Source of the DNA: Tolypothrix sp. FACHB-123
GTDB lineage: Bacteria; Cyanobacteriota; Cyanobacteriia; Cyanobacteriales; Nostocaceae
Direction: 5' to 3'
Assembly (NCBI RefSeq): GCF_014697075.1
Contig: NZ_JACJRE010000032.1
Location: 26,940-90,939 of the forward strand
DNA length: 64,000 bases
Shown: one piece after another, positions 9,063-17,902 of the stretch
How the letters are laid out: each line of letters opens with the position of its first letter
Position numbering within the stretch: position 1 is the stretch's first letter
Notes under the pieces: model-generated
The model's input: only the letters and a program-made list of their open reading frames with translations
What the model was told of the DNA's origin: nothing
Databases searched by the model: none
Made by a program: the position numbers and the translations under genes

Positions 9063-10640
9063 ATGAAGGTTTTTTCTAAATTAATCAATTTTTATCGGTC
9101 TGTATTCGGGAATGAAATTCTGACTACGGCTATTTTAGTATTGACATTGGCAGAAATCGCTGTAAGTCAGTCTCCCCTACCTTCTATCAGAGTAGTGGTA
9201 AATAGCAACCAAGATGGGGCGATTCAAGCTGATGATGTAGTGACTTTGCGAGAAGCGATCGCACTGGTTAATGGTACCTTATCAATTGAGCAGTTGAGCG
9301 ATCGCGAAAAAATTCAGGTGCAAAGCCTTGATAATAATTTATCCTCCCGCATTGAGTTTAATTTACCATCTCAAGAAAGAGCGATCGCGATCCAGGAATT
9401 GTTACCACCTCTAGCTAGCCCAAGCTTGCTAATAGATGGCACTACACAACCAGGATATGATGATGCGAAGTCACCCGTTGTCGCAATTACACCTATTATT
9501 AACGCAGATGTCCTCCGTGGTTTTACTGTCGTCGCTGATGGGGTAACTATTCGCGGTTTGAGTATATATGGATTTAATGCTAGTCATGGCGCTACTGCAA
9601 GTCTCCCCCCCGCAGATATTTTTATTGCACCACTTTCGGACGTTTTCGTGGGAACAGGGCGTCGAACTCTTTCCTCTACACCGCCGAAAGATGTGGTAAT
9701 TGAAAATAACTGGCTGGGTATACCACCAGATGCAAGTATCCCTACTAAAACCTCGGCTTTTGGCGTATCTGTCTTTAACAGTGTCGGGACAACTATCCAA
9801 AATAATCGTATTGCTCATCATGATGGTAGCGGCATTATTACCTCAGTCCGGGGAGAAAATTTACAAGTCAAGAACAATATTATTACTGACAATGGCTTGG
9901 CAGGAATGCCTGATGCCATTCGTCTAGAAGGTATAGTTAATAACACTGAAATTACCGCTAACTTAATTCAATTTAATGCTGGCAGTGGTTTGTACTTATT
10001 TAAACCACAAGGTTCAGTAAAAATTCGTGATAACACCATCACTAATAACGGTCAACAGTTGCAGCGAGCCGCAATTTACCTGATGGGGAAAGGACATGAA
10101 GTGGTGAATAACAAAATCACCGATCAGCCAGGGACAGGGGTAACAATCGCCGCTTATCCCCACAGCCAAGGTAACCGGATTCAAAATAACCAATTTGCCA
10201 AGCTACAGGGACTGAGTATTGACTTAGTAAGTCAGCAAAATGTTGGTGTTATTGACTACCAACAAGGTGATGGTGTAAATCCAGTCCATGACAGCTATCA
10301 GCGTCATCGTCAGGCGGGTAACTTTGGCATTGATGCGCCCAAATTTCTGAGTCGGGAGTTTTTTATTTTACAAGATGAGTTGGTAACGCTGGATGGTTTA
10401 GCTGCTCCTGATTCGGTAGTGGAAATTTATAAAGTAAGTGAAGTCAATAGCAATATAGGCACATTAAACGGAGCGATCGCTACAGTAAATACCGATAAAG
10501 ATGGTAGATTCTCTATAAAATTGGGAAACCTAAAAGACGGAGAACGAGTAAGTGCGATCGCGATTCATCCCCAATATGGAACCTCTGAGCCAGCCTATCC
10601 TGCATTAATTCGCACCCATGAAATTCAAATCAGGAGCTAG
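9063..10640 (+). CDS. Secreted CSLREA-type right-handed parallel beta-helix protein
   Basis: The product is 525 residues. The N-terminus has a hydrophobic signal (EILTTAILVLTLAEIAVSQS, to about residue 37). It is followed by the CSLREA-like entry motif, here IRVVVNSNQDGAIQADDVVTLREAIALVNG in two parts, and by the companion IDGTTQPGY element near residue 125. About 150-400 shows repeating ANNxIxxNxG/NNxIT rungs (QVKNNIITDNGLAG, VKIRDNTITNNGQQ, HEVVNNKITDQPG) of a right-handed parallel beta-helix, the fold of polysaccharide lyases and passenger adhesins. No catalytic set is evident. A small beta domain closes the protein. It follows the predicted barrel gene by 40 bases and probably shares its transcript. 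Confidence 0.8.
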   Translation: MKVFSKLINFYRSVFGNEILTTAILVLTLAEIAVSQSPLPSIRVVVNSNQDGAIQADDVVTLREAIALVNGTLSIEQLSDREKIQVQSLDNNLSSRIEFNLPSQERAIAIQELLPPLASPSLLIDGTTQPGYDDAKSPVVAITPIINADVLRGFTVVADGVTIRGLSIYGFNASHGATASLPPADIFIAPLSDVFVGTGRRTLSSTPPKDVVIENNWLGIPPDASIPTKTSAFGVSVFNSVGTTIQNNRIAHHDGSGIITSVRGENLQVKNNIITDNGLAGMPDAIRLEGIVNNTEITANLIQFNAGSGLYLFKPQGSVKIRDNTITNNGQQLQRAAIYLMGKGHEVVNNKITDQPGTGVTIAAYPHSQGNRIQNNQFAKLQGLSIDLVSQQNVGVIDYQQGDGVNPVHDSYQRHRQAGNFGIDAPKFLSREFFILQDELVTLDGLAAPDSVVEIYKVSEVNSNIGTLNGAIATVNTDKDGRFSIKLGNLKDGERVSAIAIHPQYGTSEPAYPALIRTHEIQIRS

Positions 10641-10650
10641 TGAATTATCA

Positions 10651-13614
10651 ATGAGTCTACGAATAAAAAGTCTTGTAGTGGTGAATCACAAATCCCTCAG
10701 CCGCTATAGAAAACTACTAAGTAGCATTGCATTATCACTATGCATTTTGAATTGTGGAACACAAGTAGCGCAAGCTGAAGGTAGTCGCACAATCTATCCC
10801 AGTAACGCCCCTGCTAATAGTTACAGAGCTAACCTAGAATGGCGTACTAATACTTATGGCAATCTTGTCCTGCGGCGAACATTACTAAAAGTCTATGCCA
10901 ATAAAGATGAGTATATTCTTTTGGGTTCCAGTGCCGTTGGGGTGGATAATGGTAATATCCGTGTTTACAATCCTGGTCGTGTTAGTGGAAGTATTGGCAG
11001 CGAAACTATACCCAACACAGCAGATTTTGTTTGTACTTCCCAATCTGGACGCGGTTTTATCTCAACTCGTCAACAGGAGTTAAATGGCCCCCGTGCTATT
11101 TCTGGCGGCGGTAATCCTAACGGTTATATTCCTTGCTATTACCAGGCTCCATCCACTGGAGTTTATGACATCGTTTTCTACGGGCCGGTTGGAGGTAACT
11201 CCACTGCTGATGGTGCTCCCACTGGCGAACTTAATTTGAATAGTAGTAATAACTTTAACAGTCAACAAGGAAGTAGTATTGCAGCTTGGGATGTAACGGT
11301 ACGCAGTAGCAATCAAACTTCAACAACTGACTTAAACGGACGGTTATTCAGCCACTATTATGCCTTATTCACTGGTAATAACGGTCTATATCTCAACTTC
11401 CCAATCTATCCAGTAACCACAGATGGCTTCCGATATAAAGTAGAACTCAGAGGTACAGATCCGAATGGATTTGTGATCTATGGTAATCAAACTGGCTTTT
11501 TTGATAGTGACGGTAAATCACCTCTCTACCGCGATATCTTAGGGGCGGATAGTCAGTTGACAAATCCTCAAGGTGGTGTAAGTCTGGCGCGTCCCCAATA
11601 CCCAACTTTTTTAAACTCTGTTGATGCCAGTGTACTGCCATCCCTCAATCGTTACAAAGCTGATGGCACTTTAGAAGGAGTTGGAATTCCGCTCAACCCG
11701 ATTATTCCTGTTGTGAGTAATTTACAATTTAACGGCACAGTTTCCGGGAATAACAGTTTTTTCGGTACCGGCGGTAATTTTAACTTTGATAGCAATGTCA
11801 CAGGTAATTTCCAAGTCGTTCTCAGCCGAGATGGGAGCAATTTCGATCCTAACAGCTCACAAAACCGTCTGTTGCGAGGAACTATGACTGCAACCGGACA
11901 GCAAACGATTAATTGGGATGGTAAAGATAACAGTGGCAATTTTTTTCCAGTTGGGAGTAATTACAAAGTCCAAGTTAGAACCTATGGCGGAGAATATCAT
12001 TTTCCCTTGTTGGATGCGGAGAACAATTTTACTGGCGGGCCGACAATTACAATGTTGAATGCTACTAATCCTCTCGGTAACACCAGAGGATTTTATGATG
12101 ACCGGGGTTATAAAACCATTGGTGGTTCTACTGTTGGTACAGTCGGTCAAGTACTCTGTGGTATTAATCCCCCAAATCCAGCTTTTAGCGATCCCATTAA
12201 TGGCTTTGACACCGCCAGTAATGACCGGAAATTTGGTCAATCTGGTAATGCAGGTAATGCGGGGACATCATGTAACGGCTCTTTTGGAGATACCAAAGGG
12301 CTAGATTTATGGACTTATTATCCTGGTCAGACCCAACCAACTCCACTTAACATTGTCGATCTAGTTTCACCTAATGTTGGCAAAGTTATTATTAATGAAG
12401 TTTTGTATAGCGAAACAGGTACGACAACTAATACTAATAATGAGTTTATTGAACTTTATAATGCTTCTTCATCTGCTGTTAATTTAAGTGGGTTTAAGTT
12501 AGTCGATGGGCATCTAACGGCAGATGATAATGATGGTATTAACGGTTTTAATTATACATTTCCTAACAACACAATTTTACAACCAGGGCAATATGCTGTG
12601 ATTTGGATTGGAGATAACAACGCTAATCATCAAGCAACAGCAGCAGCTTTTCAAGCTTGGTTGGGACAAACTCCTAAACTCAATAACTCTGGTGACGATC
12701 TGTGGTTGTACGATAATCAAAATCAGGTGATTGACTATATTGCCTATGGTAGTGCTAATGAGATTAACCTACCGCCGGCAACTGTTCTTAATCTTTGGGA
12801 CAACACTTATCAATCTTCTCTAACGGGAACTAATATCGGTCAATCTATCAGCCTCACTCCTAACGGCCAGGATACTAATGTTAGTGCTTGTTGGGAAGCA
12901 ACTACTAGCAATAATGCTAACACCCGTTGTCCCAACTACTTATTAACTATTGATACTGATTCTACAGGTAGTAATATTACCAGCGTGGGCAAGAATAATA
13001 ATGGTTTTCCTCCCAAGCTGTTGTTAGTCAAACGCATTACTCGCATCAATAATCAAGATTTAACGAATAATGTTAACGGACGCAGTGATGTTGCGACTAC
13101 TGATACTAACTATGTACCAGAACCCTATGCTAAGGATGATGATGCTTCCCAATGGCCGGCTAATTACTTACGGGGATTGATTCATGCTGGTACTGTTCAG
13201 CCTGGGGATGAGTTGGAATATACGGTTTACTTTCTCTCTAAGGGTTTAAGCGATGCTACTAACGTTAAATTTTGCGACTTAGTTCCTGCTAATACTACTT
13301 TTATTTCCACTGCTTTTAATGGTCAAAGTCCCACTGATGGGGGTTTAGCTGGAGCAGATAGAGGTATTGCTTTAGCAATTGGTTCGACAACGCCTACTGT
13401 TTATCTCAGTAATATAGCAGATAGTAGCGATCGCGGAATTTATTATCCACCTAACGATCCCTCAACCCCATCATTCTGCGGTAATAATACTAATGGCGCT
13501 GTCCTAGTTAATATTACACGTAGCCCAGATTTTCCTAGCCTACCCCAAGCAACGGGATCGGGGACGCCATCTAATTCCTACGGTTTTGTCAGGTTCCGTG
13601 CCAAAGTAAAGTAA
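10651..13614 (+). CDS. Large secreted protein with FlgD-like, lamin-tail (LTD) and DUF11-like domains
   Basis: I prefer the ATG at 10651 (987 residues). It puts the signal peptide (LLSSIALSLCILNCGTQVAQA) near the start and follows AGGAG at 10632-10636, whereas the ATG at 10618 would overlap the previous gene by 23 bases. After a long N-terminal beta-rich region, residues of about 405-450 carry a FlgD-Ig-like motif (TINWDGKDNSGNFFPVGSNY). About 570-700 is a lamin-tail domain: VGKVIINEVLYSE, NNEFIELYNASSSAVNLSGF, LQPGQYAVIWIGDN. The C-terminus (about 800-987) resembles DUF11 (VQPGDELEYTVYFLSKGLSD, LVPANTTFISTAF). Bacterial LTDs occur mainly in secreted proteins and nucleases, but no nuclease motif is visible here. 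It closes the cluster. Confidence 0.8.
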   Translation: MSLRIKSLVVVNHKSLSRYRKLLSSIALSLCILNCGTQVAQAEGSRTIYPSNAPANSYRANLEWRTNTYGNLVLRRTLLKVYANKDEYILLGSSAVGVDNGNIRVYNPGRVSGSIGSETIPNTADFVCTSQSGRGFISTRQQELNGPRAISGGGNPNGYIPCYYQAPSTGVYDIVFYGPVGGNSTADGAPTGELNLNSSNNFNSQQGSSIAAWDVTVRSSNQTSTTDLNGRLFSHYYALFTGNNGLYLNFPIYPVTTDGFRYKVELRGTDPNGFVIYGNQTGFFDSDGKSPLYRDILGADSQLTNPQGGVSLARPQYPTFLNSVDASVLPSLNRYKADGTLEGVGIPLNPIIPVVSNLQFNGTVSGNNSFFGTGGNFNFDSNVTGNFQVVLSRDGSNFDPNSSQNRLLRGTMTATGQQTINWDGKDNSGNFFPVGSNYKVQVRTYGGEYHFPLLDAENNFTGGPTITMLNATNPLGNTRGFYDDRGYKTIGGSTVGTVGQVLCGINPPNPAFSDPINGFDTASNDRKFGQSGNAGNAGTSCNGSFGDTKGLDLWTYYPGQTQPTPLNIVDLVSPNVGKVIINEVLYSETGTTTNTNNEFIELYNASSSAVNLSGFKLVDGHLTADDNDGINGFNYTFPNNTILQPGQYAVIWIGDNNANHQATAAAFQAWLGQTPKLNNSGDDLWLYDNQNQVIDYIAYGSANEINLPPATVLNLWDNTYQSSLTGTNIGQSISLTPNGQDTNVSACWEATTSNNANTRCPNYLLTIDTDSTGSNITSVGKNNNGFPPKLLLVKRITRINNQDLTNNVNGRSDVATTDTNYVPEPYAKDDDASQWPANYLRGLIHAGTVQPGDELEYTVYFLSKGLSDATNVKFCDLVPANTTFISTAFNGQSPTDGGLAGADRGIALAIGSTTPTVYLSNIADSSDRGIYYPPNDPSTPSFCGNNTNGAVLVNITRSPDFPSLPQATGSGTPSNSYGFVRFRAKVK

Positions 13615-14054
13615 TCGGCAACTTTTGATGAAAAATTAAGATGCGATCGCCCACTGAGAGAAAGTAGCGATCGCATATTTATTTGCCTGGAATTTTTAGT
13701 CAAAAATCACAACAATATACAGATATTTATCTCTCTTTAAGATCATAAACTAGTAAGTTTTAATAACTATTTAATACACTTGTTATCTAAATATTTTGGT
13801 GTAGTTGAGTATTAATGTAAAAAACTCCCACCAAGGCATAGACAAGAAAGCACAAATTCAGACCTTTGCAAGTAGTCTCATCAAAATTTCTATCTTGCGT
13901 TAGATATGCTCTTCAAACTGTGGAGAGATGCTGACAATGCCCAAATTCCACGATTCTGTAAGCTACAGACGTGATTGTTTACCCAATAAATAGAAAATTT
14001 CTGCTCATGTAATTCTTAATTTCCTCAAATTTAAGCTTAGAGAAAGGAAATACA
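13615..14054. other. 440-bp intergenic region
   Basis: Apart from the HIP1-armed hairpin and AGAAAGGAAA (a good ribosome-binding site) just before 14055, I see no gene or RNA motif. It separates the surface cluster from the repeat membrane protein and probably contains the latter's promoter. Confidence 0.5.
13641..13676 (+). terminator. Hairpin built from two inverted HIP1-containing arms
   Basis: ATGCGATCGC (13641-13650) and GCGATCGCAT (13667-13676) are perfect 10-base inverted arms separated by 16 bases and followed by ATTTATTT. It sits 27 bases after the stop of the last surface gene. It is a plausible but weak terminator because the T-tract is interrupted. Confidence 0.5.
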
Positions 14055-17000
14055 ATGTTTCAAAGTACAGAAATTATGCTGGAACTCTACAAACCACTAT
14101 TGTGGGTGGCACAGGTTCCAGTAGACTCCTCAGGTGTCACACCAGCACAAGCATCGGTTCTCACTTCTGGGCCGCGCTTTTTTGTGGCTTTAATCTCTGG
14201 TGTAATTCTCGCTTTTGCTTTCCAAATAGTATTAACAAACCTCTCGGTGGCTGCGGGTATTTCTTACCTGGGGCATTCATCTGACTCTGATTCAAATCAT
14301 GAAGAAGCGGGAAGTTTGGGCGGGACAATTCGCAAAATTGGTACAGCTGTAGGCATCTGGACATTAGTGACTGTCACAGTTGCTTTATTAATTGCTTGTT
14401 TTTTGGCAGTGAAGCTCAGTCTTCTGGTATTAGATCCAGGACTGGGTGCAACTTTAGGGTTAGTGATTTGGGGTGCTTACTTCTTACTCCTGATGTGGGT
14501 AAGTTCGACTACAGTCGGTTCCTTGATTGGCTCAGTAGTCAACAGCGCCACCGCTGGCTTTCAAGCAATTATGGGAACGGCGACGGCTGCATTAGGTGCT
14601 AAAACTGTCAGCAATCAAGTTGTAGCTACCGCTGAAGCCGCTGCTGCTGCGGTGCGCCGCGAATTAGGAAACGGGATCGATCCAACTAGCATTCGGGAAA
14701 ATGTTGAAGATTACCTCGACAGGTTGCGACCCCCTGAGTTGGATCTGTCTAAAATCCGCAGTGACTTTGAAAACTTACTCAAAGATCCCCAATTCCAAGC
14801 CATCGCCGGTAGCCCCGATCTGCGCAACATTGATCGCCAAAAGTTTATCGATCTAGTCAGCAGTCGCACCGACCTTTCTAAACGCGATGTCAAGCGTATC
14901 TCTGATACATTATATAAACTCTGGCAACAAGTAGTCAGTCAGCAAGCACCAGCCCAAGACCGTTTAGGGGAGTTAGTTGACTATCTTAAATCTCTCCCAC
15001 CAGGACAAACTAAAACCGATGAACTCAACGCCAAGTTGGAGAGATTAATTGCAGAAACTCGTGGTTCTAAAGAAGCTGACCAAAAAGCAGCCCCAGGCCC
15101 AATCCAGAGTACAATCCAGCAAGGAATTTCGGCTTTGACTGGTGTGGTTTTGGGGAGAACAGATTTGTCAGATTTAGATGTGGAAAAAATTTGGCAATCT
15201 CTATCCACCGCTAAAGACAAAATCAGCGAACAAGCAGATAAGTTGGGTTTACCAGCAGCTTCTCAACCCTATAGCCCCATTCGGGCTGATGTGGAAAACT
15301 ATCTACATAACACCTATGCTTGGCAACTCAGTCCAGAAAGAATTGGTCAAGAATTCCGGGATGTCATCTACGATGCAGCCGCTGATCCGGGAGTAGTGCG
15401 GCGGGAATTAGAACGCCTTTCCCGCAATGATTTTGTCAACATCCTCCAACAACGGGGATTGCTGACTCAAGGACAAATTCAGCGGATTGCGGATCGCTTA
15501 GAAGCCGTGCGCCAAGAAGTGTTGGTAACAGTGACAGCGGTTGAAGAACGAGAAATAGTAGAAGACTTGCAACGTCGCGTTTCTAGCTACCTACTCGTTA
15601 CCAGTAAAGCTGATTTAACCTCTGAAGGTATTGAAAGGGATTTTAAACCTCTGTTGTCAGATCCAGATGCAGATTATGAAACCCTATCTCGGCGGTTAGC
15701 GGCGATTGATCGCCACCAAATGCAGCAAATACTGTTTCAACGCAACGATATTCAACCCTACGAAATTGACGCGATTCTTGATGATTTAGAAAAACAACGC
15801 GATCGCGCTTTAATTGAATCGAAAAATCTGGCGGATCAAGCGAAATATCAAGCTGAAACTCTCTGGCTAAATTTAGAGTCATATCTGCGTAATACCGGCA
15901 AAGGCGAACTCAATCCCGATGCAATTCGTGCCGATCTCAAACGCTTATTAGAAGATCCCCAAGGGGGAGCGATCGCTCTCAGAGCCAGATTAGCTCGTTT
16001 CGACCGCGATACCTTGGTACAACTGTTGAGTCAGCGCCAAGATATCAGCCAAGACCAAGCGAGTCGCATTATTGATACTGTAGAACATTCATGGCACAGT
16101 ATCCGCCACGCGCCCCAAGCTGTGGTTGATAAAGCGAAGGAGCAATATGACTCGGTTAGCACTACCATCGCTGATTACTTGCGCAATACTGGCCAAGCTG
16201 AACTCAATCCTGAAGGAATTCAGCGCGATTTAAATCGATTGTTTGAAAACCCCAAGGAAGGCGCTTTAGCCCTGCGGCGTCGCTTATCGCAAGTAGACCG
16301 AGATACTTTAGTAAAATTACTGAGTCAACGTCAAGATTTAAGCGAACAACAAGTCAATGAAATCATTGATTCTGTACAACATTCGATTCGCAATATTGTT
16401 CGCGCACCCCGTCGATTGGCTACCAGGACTCAGCAACGAGTAGAAACCTTCCAAGCCTATTTAGAAGAATATTTGCGGCAAACAGGTAAAGAAGAACTCA
16501 ACCCGGAAGGTATCAAGCGCGACTTACAACTGTTGCTGCACGATCCGCGTGTGGGGATGGAAAGTTTTAGCGATCGCTTGGCTCATTTCGATCGTTCGAC
16601 AATTATCGCCCTGCTGAAAATTCGCGAAGATATGAGTGATGAAGAAGCAGCGAGAATTGCTGATAACATCATCTCGGTGCGCGAGCAGTTTGTGGAACAA
16701 GTACGCGGGATTCAACGCCGCATCCAAGATGTCATTGATGGCGTTTTTGCCCGCATTCGCAACTATCTCAATTCCTTGGAGCGTCCAGAACTGAATTACG
16801 ATAGTATTAAGCGTGATGTGCGCCAATTATTTGACGATCCGCAAGCGGGATTTGATGCATTGCGCGATCGCCTATCTTCGTTTAACCGCGATACCTTAGT
16901 CGCGATTATCAGTTCCCGTGAAGATATTTCCGAAGACGATGCTAACCGGATTATTGACCAAATTGAAGGCGCTCGCAATACTGTTCTTCAAAGAGCAGAA

Positions 17001-17174
17001 CGCTTACATCACGAAGCACAACGCCGTTTAGAACAAGTTAAACATCAAGCACAGCGACAAGCAGAAGAAACCCGCAAAGCCGCAGCCACCGCAGCTTGGT
17101 GGTTATTTGCAACAGCCGTTGTCTCCGCTATTTTCTCCGCAATCGGCGGCGCGATAGCTGTTGTTCGCCTGTAA
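14055..17174 (+). CDS. Membrane protein with about eight helical repeats, 98-residue period in the C-terminal six
   Basis: The product is 1039 residues, with AAGGA upstream of the ATG. Three hydrophobic segments lie near residues 40-65, 95-118 and 125-155, and a final one at the C-terminus (AAWWLFATAVVSAIFSAIGGA, glycine-zipper-like). Between them are repeats of the form YLRNTGKGELNPDAIRADLK...LL.DP...L..RL...DRDTLVQLLSQRQDIS....A..I.D. The anchoring Tyr codons fall at 14712, 14982, 15300, 15588, 15882, 16176, 16470 and 16764. Four successive spacings are exactly 294 bases (98 residues). The repeats look all-alpha and charged. Related cyanobacterial proteins are, as I recall, often labelled MFS transporters, which this topology does not support. 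Function unknown; a scaffold or tether at the membrane is a guess. Confidence 0.75.
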   Translation: MFQSTEIMLELYKPLLWVAQVPVDSSGVTPAQASVLTSGPRFFVALISGVILAFAFQIVLTNLSVAAGISYLGHSSDSDSNHEEAGSLGGTIRKIGTAVGIWTLVTVTVALLIACFLAVKLSLLVLDPGLGATLGLVIWGAYFLLLMWVSSTTVGSLIGSVVNSATAGFQAIMGTATAALGAKTVSNQVVATAEAAAAAVRRELGNGIDPTSIRENVEDYLDRLRPPELDLSKIRSDFENLLKDPQFQAIAGSPDLRNIDRQKFIDLVSSRTDLSKRDVKRISDTLYKLWQQVVSQQAPAQDRLGELVDYLKSLPPGQTKTDELNAKLERLIAETRGSKEADQKAAPGPIQSTIQQGISALTGVVLGRTDLSDLDVEKIWQSLSTAKDKISEQADKLGLPAASQPYSPIRADVENYLHNTYAWQLSPERIGQEFRDVIYDAAADPGVVRRELERLSRNDFVNILQQRGLLTQGQIQRIADRLEAVRQEVLVTVTAVEEREIVEDLQRRVSSYLLVTSKADLTSEGIERDFKPLLSDPDADYETLSRRLAAIDRHQMQQILFQRNDIQPYEIDAILDDLEKQRDRALIESKNLADQAKYQAETLWLNLESYLRNTGKGELNPDAIRADLKRLLEDPQGGAIALRARLARFDRDTLVQLLSQRQDISQDQASRIIDTVEHSWHSIRHAPQAVVDKAKEQYDSVSTTIADYLRNTGQAELNPEGIQRDLNRLFENPKEGALALRRRLSQVDRDTLVKLLSQRQDLSEQQVNEIIDSVQHSIRNIVRAPRRLATRTQQRVETFQAYLEEYLRQTGKEELNPEGIKRDLQLLLHDPRVGMESFSDRLAHFDRSTIIALLKIREDMSDEEAARIADNIISVREQFVEQVRGIQRRIQDVIDGVFARIRNYLNSLERPELNYDSIKRDVRQLFDDPQAGFDALRDRLSSFNRDTLVAIISSREDISEDDANRIIDQIEGARNTVLQRAERLHHEAQRRLEQVKHQAQRQAEETRKAAATAAWWLFATAVVSAIFSAIGGAIAVVRL

Positions 17175-17205
17175 ATTATAAAATTGTCTCCGCTCAATTA
17201 GTTTT

Positions 17206-17230
17206 ACCTCCCTTTACGGGAGGTTTTTTT
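17206..17230 (+). terminator. Rho-independent terminator after the repeat membrane protein
   Basis: ACCTCCC (17206-17212) pairs perfectly with GGGAGGT (17218-17224) around TTTAC and runs straight into seven T (17224-17230). It lies 32 bases after the stop codon at 17174. It is the cleanest intrinsic terminator in the window. Confidence 0.9.
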
Positions 17231-17460
17231 GCGTCCGGGTTATTCTCATAAATTATTGATTAAATATCTATTTATTTTTCATAAACCTCCGCAAAAAAAC
17301 TTATTTCATCTAGTGTTGCTTTGGCAAATTTACTTTGAATAATCAAAACTTAAAAAATATAAACAGTAATAACCTCATGGTTAATGTCGATTTTGATTTC
17401 TAAAATGTAACTATCCTCTCAGGGATTAACAATAAGTAGATATTTATTTAGGTTAATATT

Positions 17461-17769
17461 GTGTTGTCAAATTTTAAAACCAAGAAAAAATTTTTGCGGG
17501 CTAAAACAGGTAAACCATTTTGGACTTTCAACAACATTGTCCTGGGCATGGCTTTTTTCTTAGGTCTGCCAGTTGCAACTTTTATTATCATCTATTCTTT
17601 GTTCTATGGCTCTAGCTCTTCTTCCCTATTTTCTTTCTTAAATTCCAGCAAAGAATCGCCTCATGCGACATCAATACCTTGGATTGATAATGCTGCTGAA
17701 TGTCAATATACTCAAAGAGAGTGGCATGATAATAAGTGTTGGGACAAGGAACACAGTCCTTCATTCTGA
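17461..17769 (+). CDS. Small single-pass membrane protein with a cysteine-containing C-terminus
   Basis: This 102-residue frame starts at a GTG. It has a Lys-rich N-terminus (FKTKKKFLRAKTGK), one strong transmembrane helix at about residues 25-50 (NNIVLGMAFFLGLPVATFII), a Ser-rich linker, and a polar tail ECQYTQREWHDNKCWDKEH. The spaced Cys/Trp pattern CxYxxxxWxxxxCWD looks selected rather than random and suggests a small disulfide or metal motif outside the membrane. No obvious ribosome-binding site precedes the start. I do not recognise the family and can give no function. Confidence 0.55.
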   Translation: MLSNFKTKKKFLRAKTGKPFWTFNNIVLGMAFFLGLPVATFIIIYSLFYGSSSSSLFSFLNSSKESPHATSIPWIDNAAECQYTQREWHDNKCWDKEHSPSF

Positions 17770-17902
17770 ATTAAAATTAGTAAGATTAGCTCCTCCATAC
17801 CTTGGGAGTTAATCAAATCCCCAATTTTCAGTGGTAAAATACTTTAGAACCCACAGATAAAATATTAAAGGATGTGCGTTATTCTGGGGTTCAAAATCTA
17901 AA

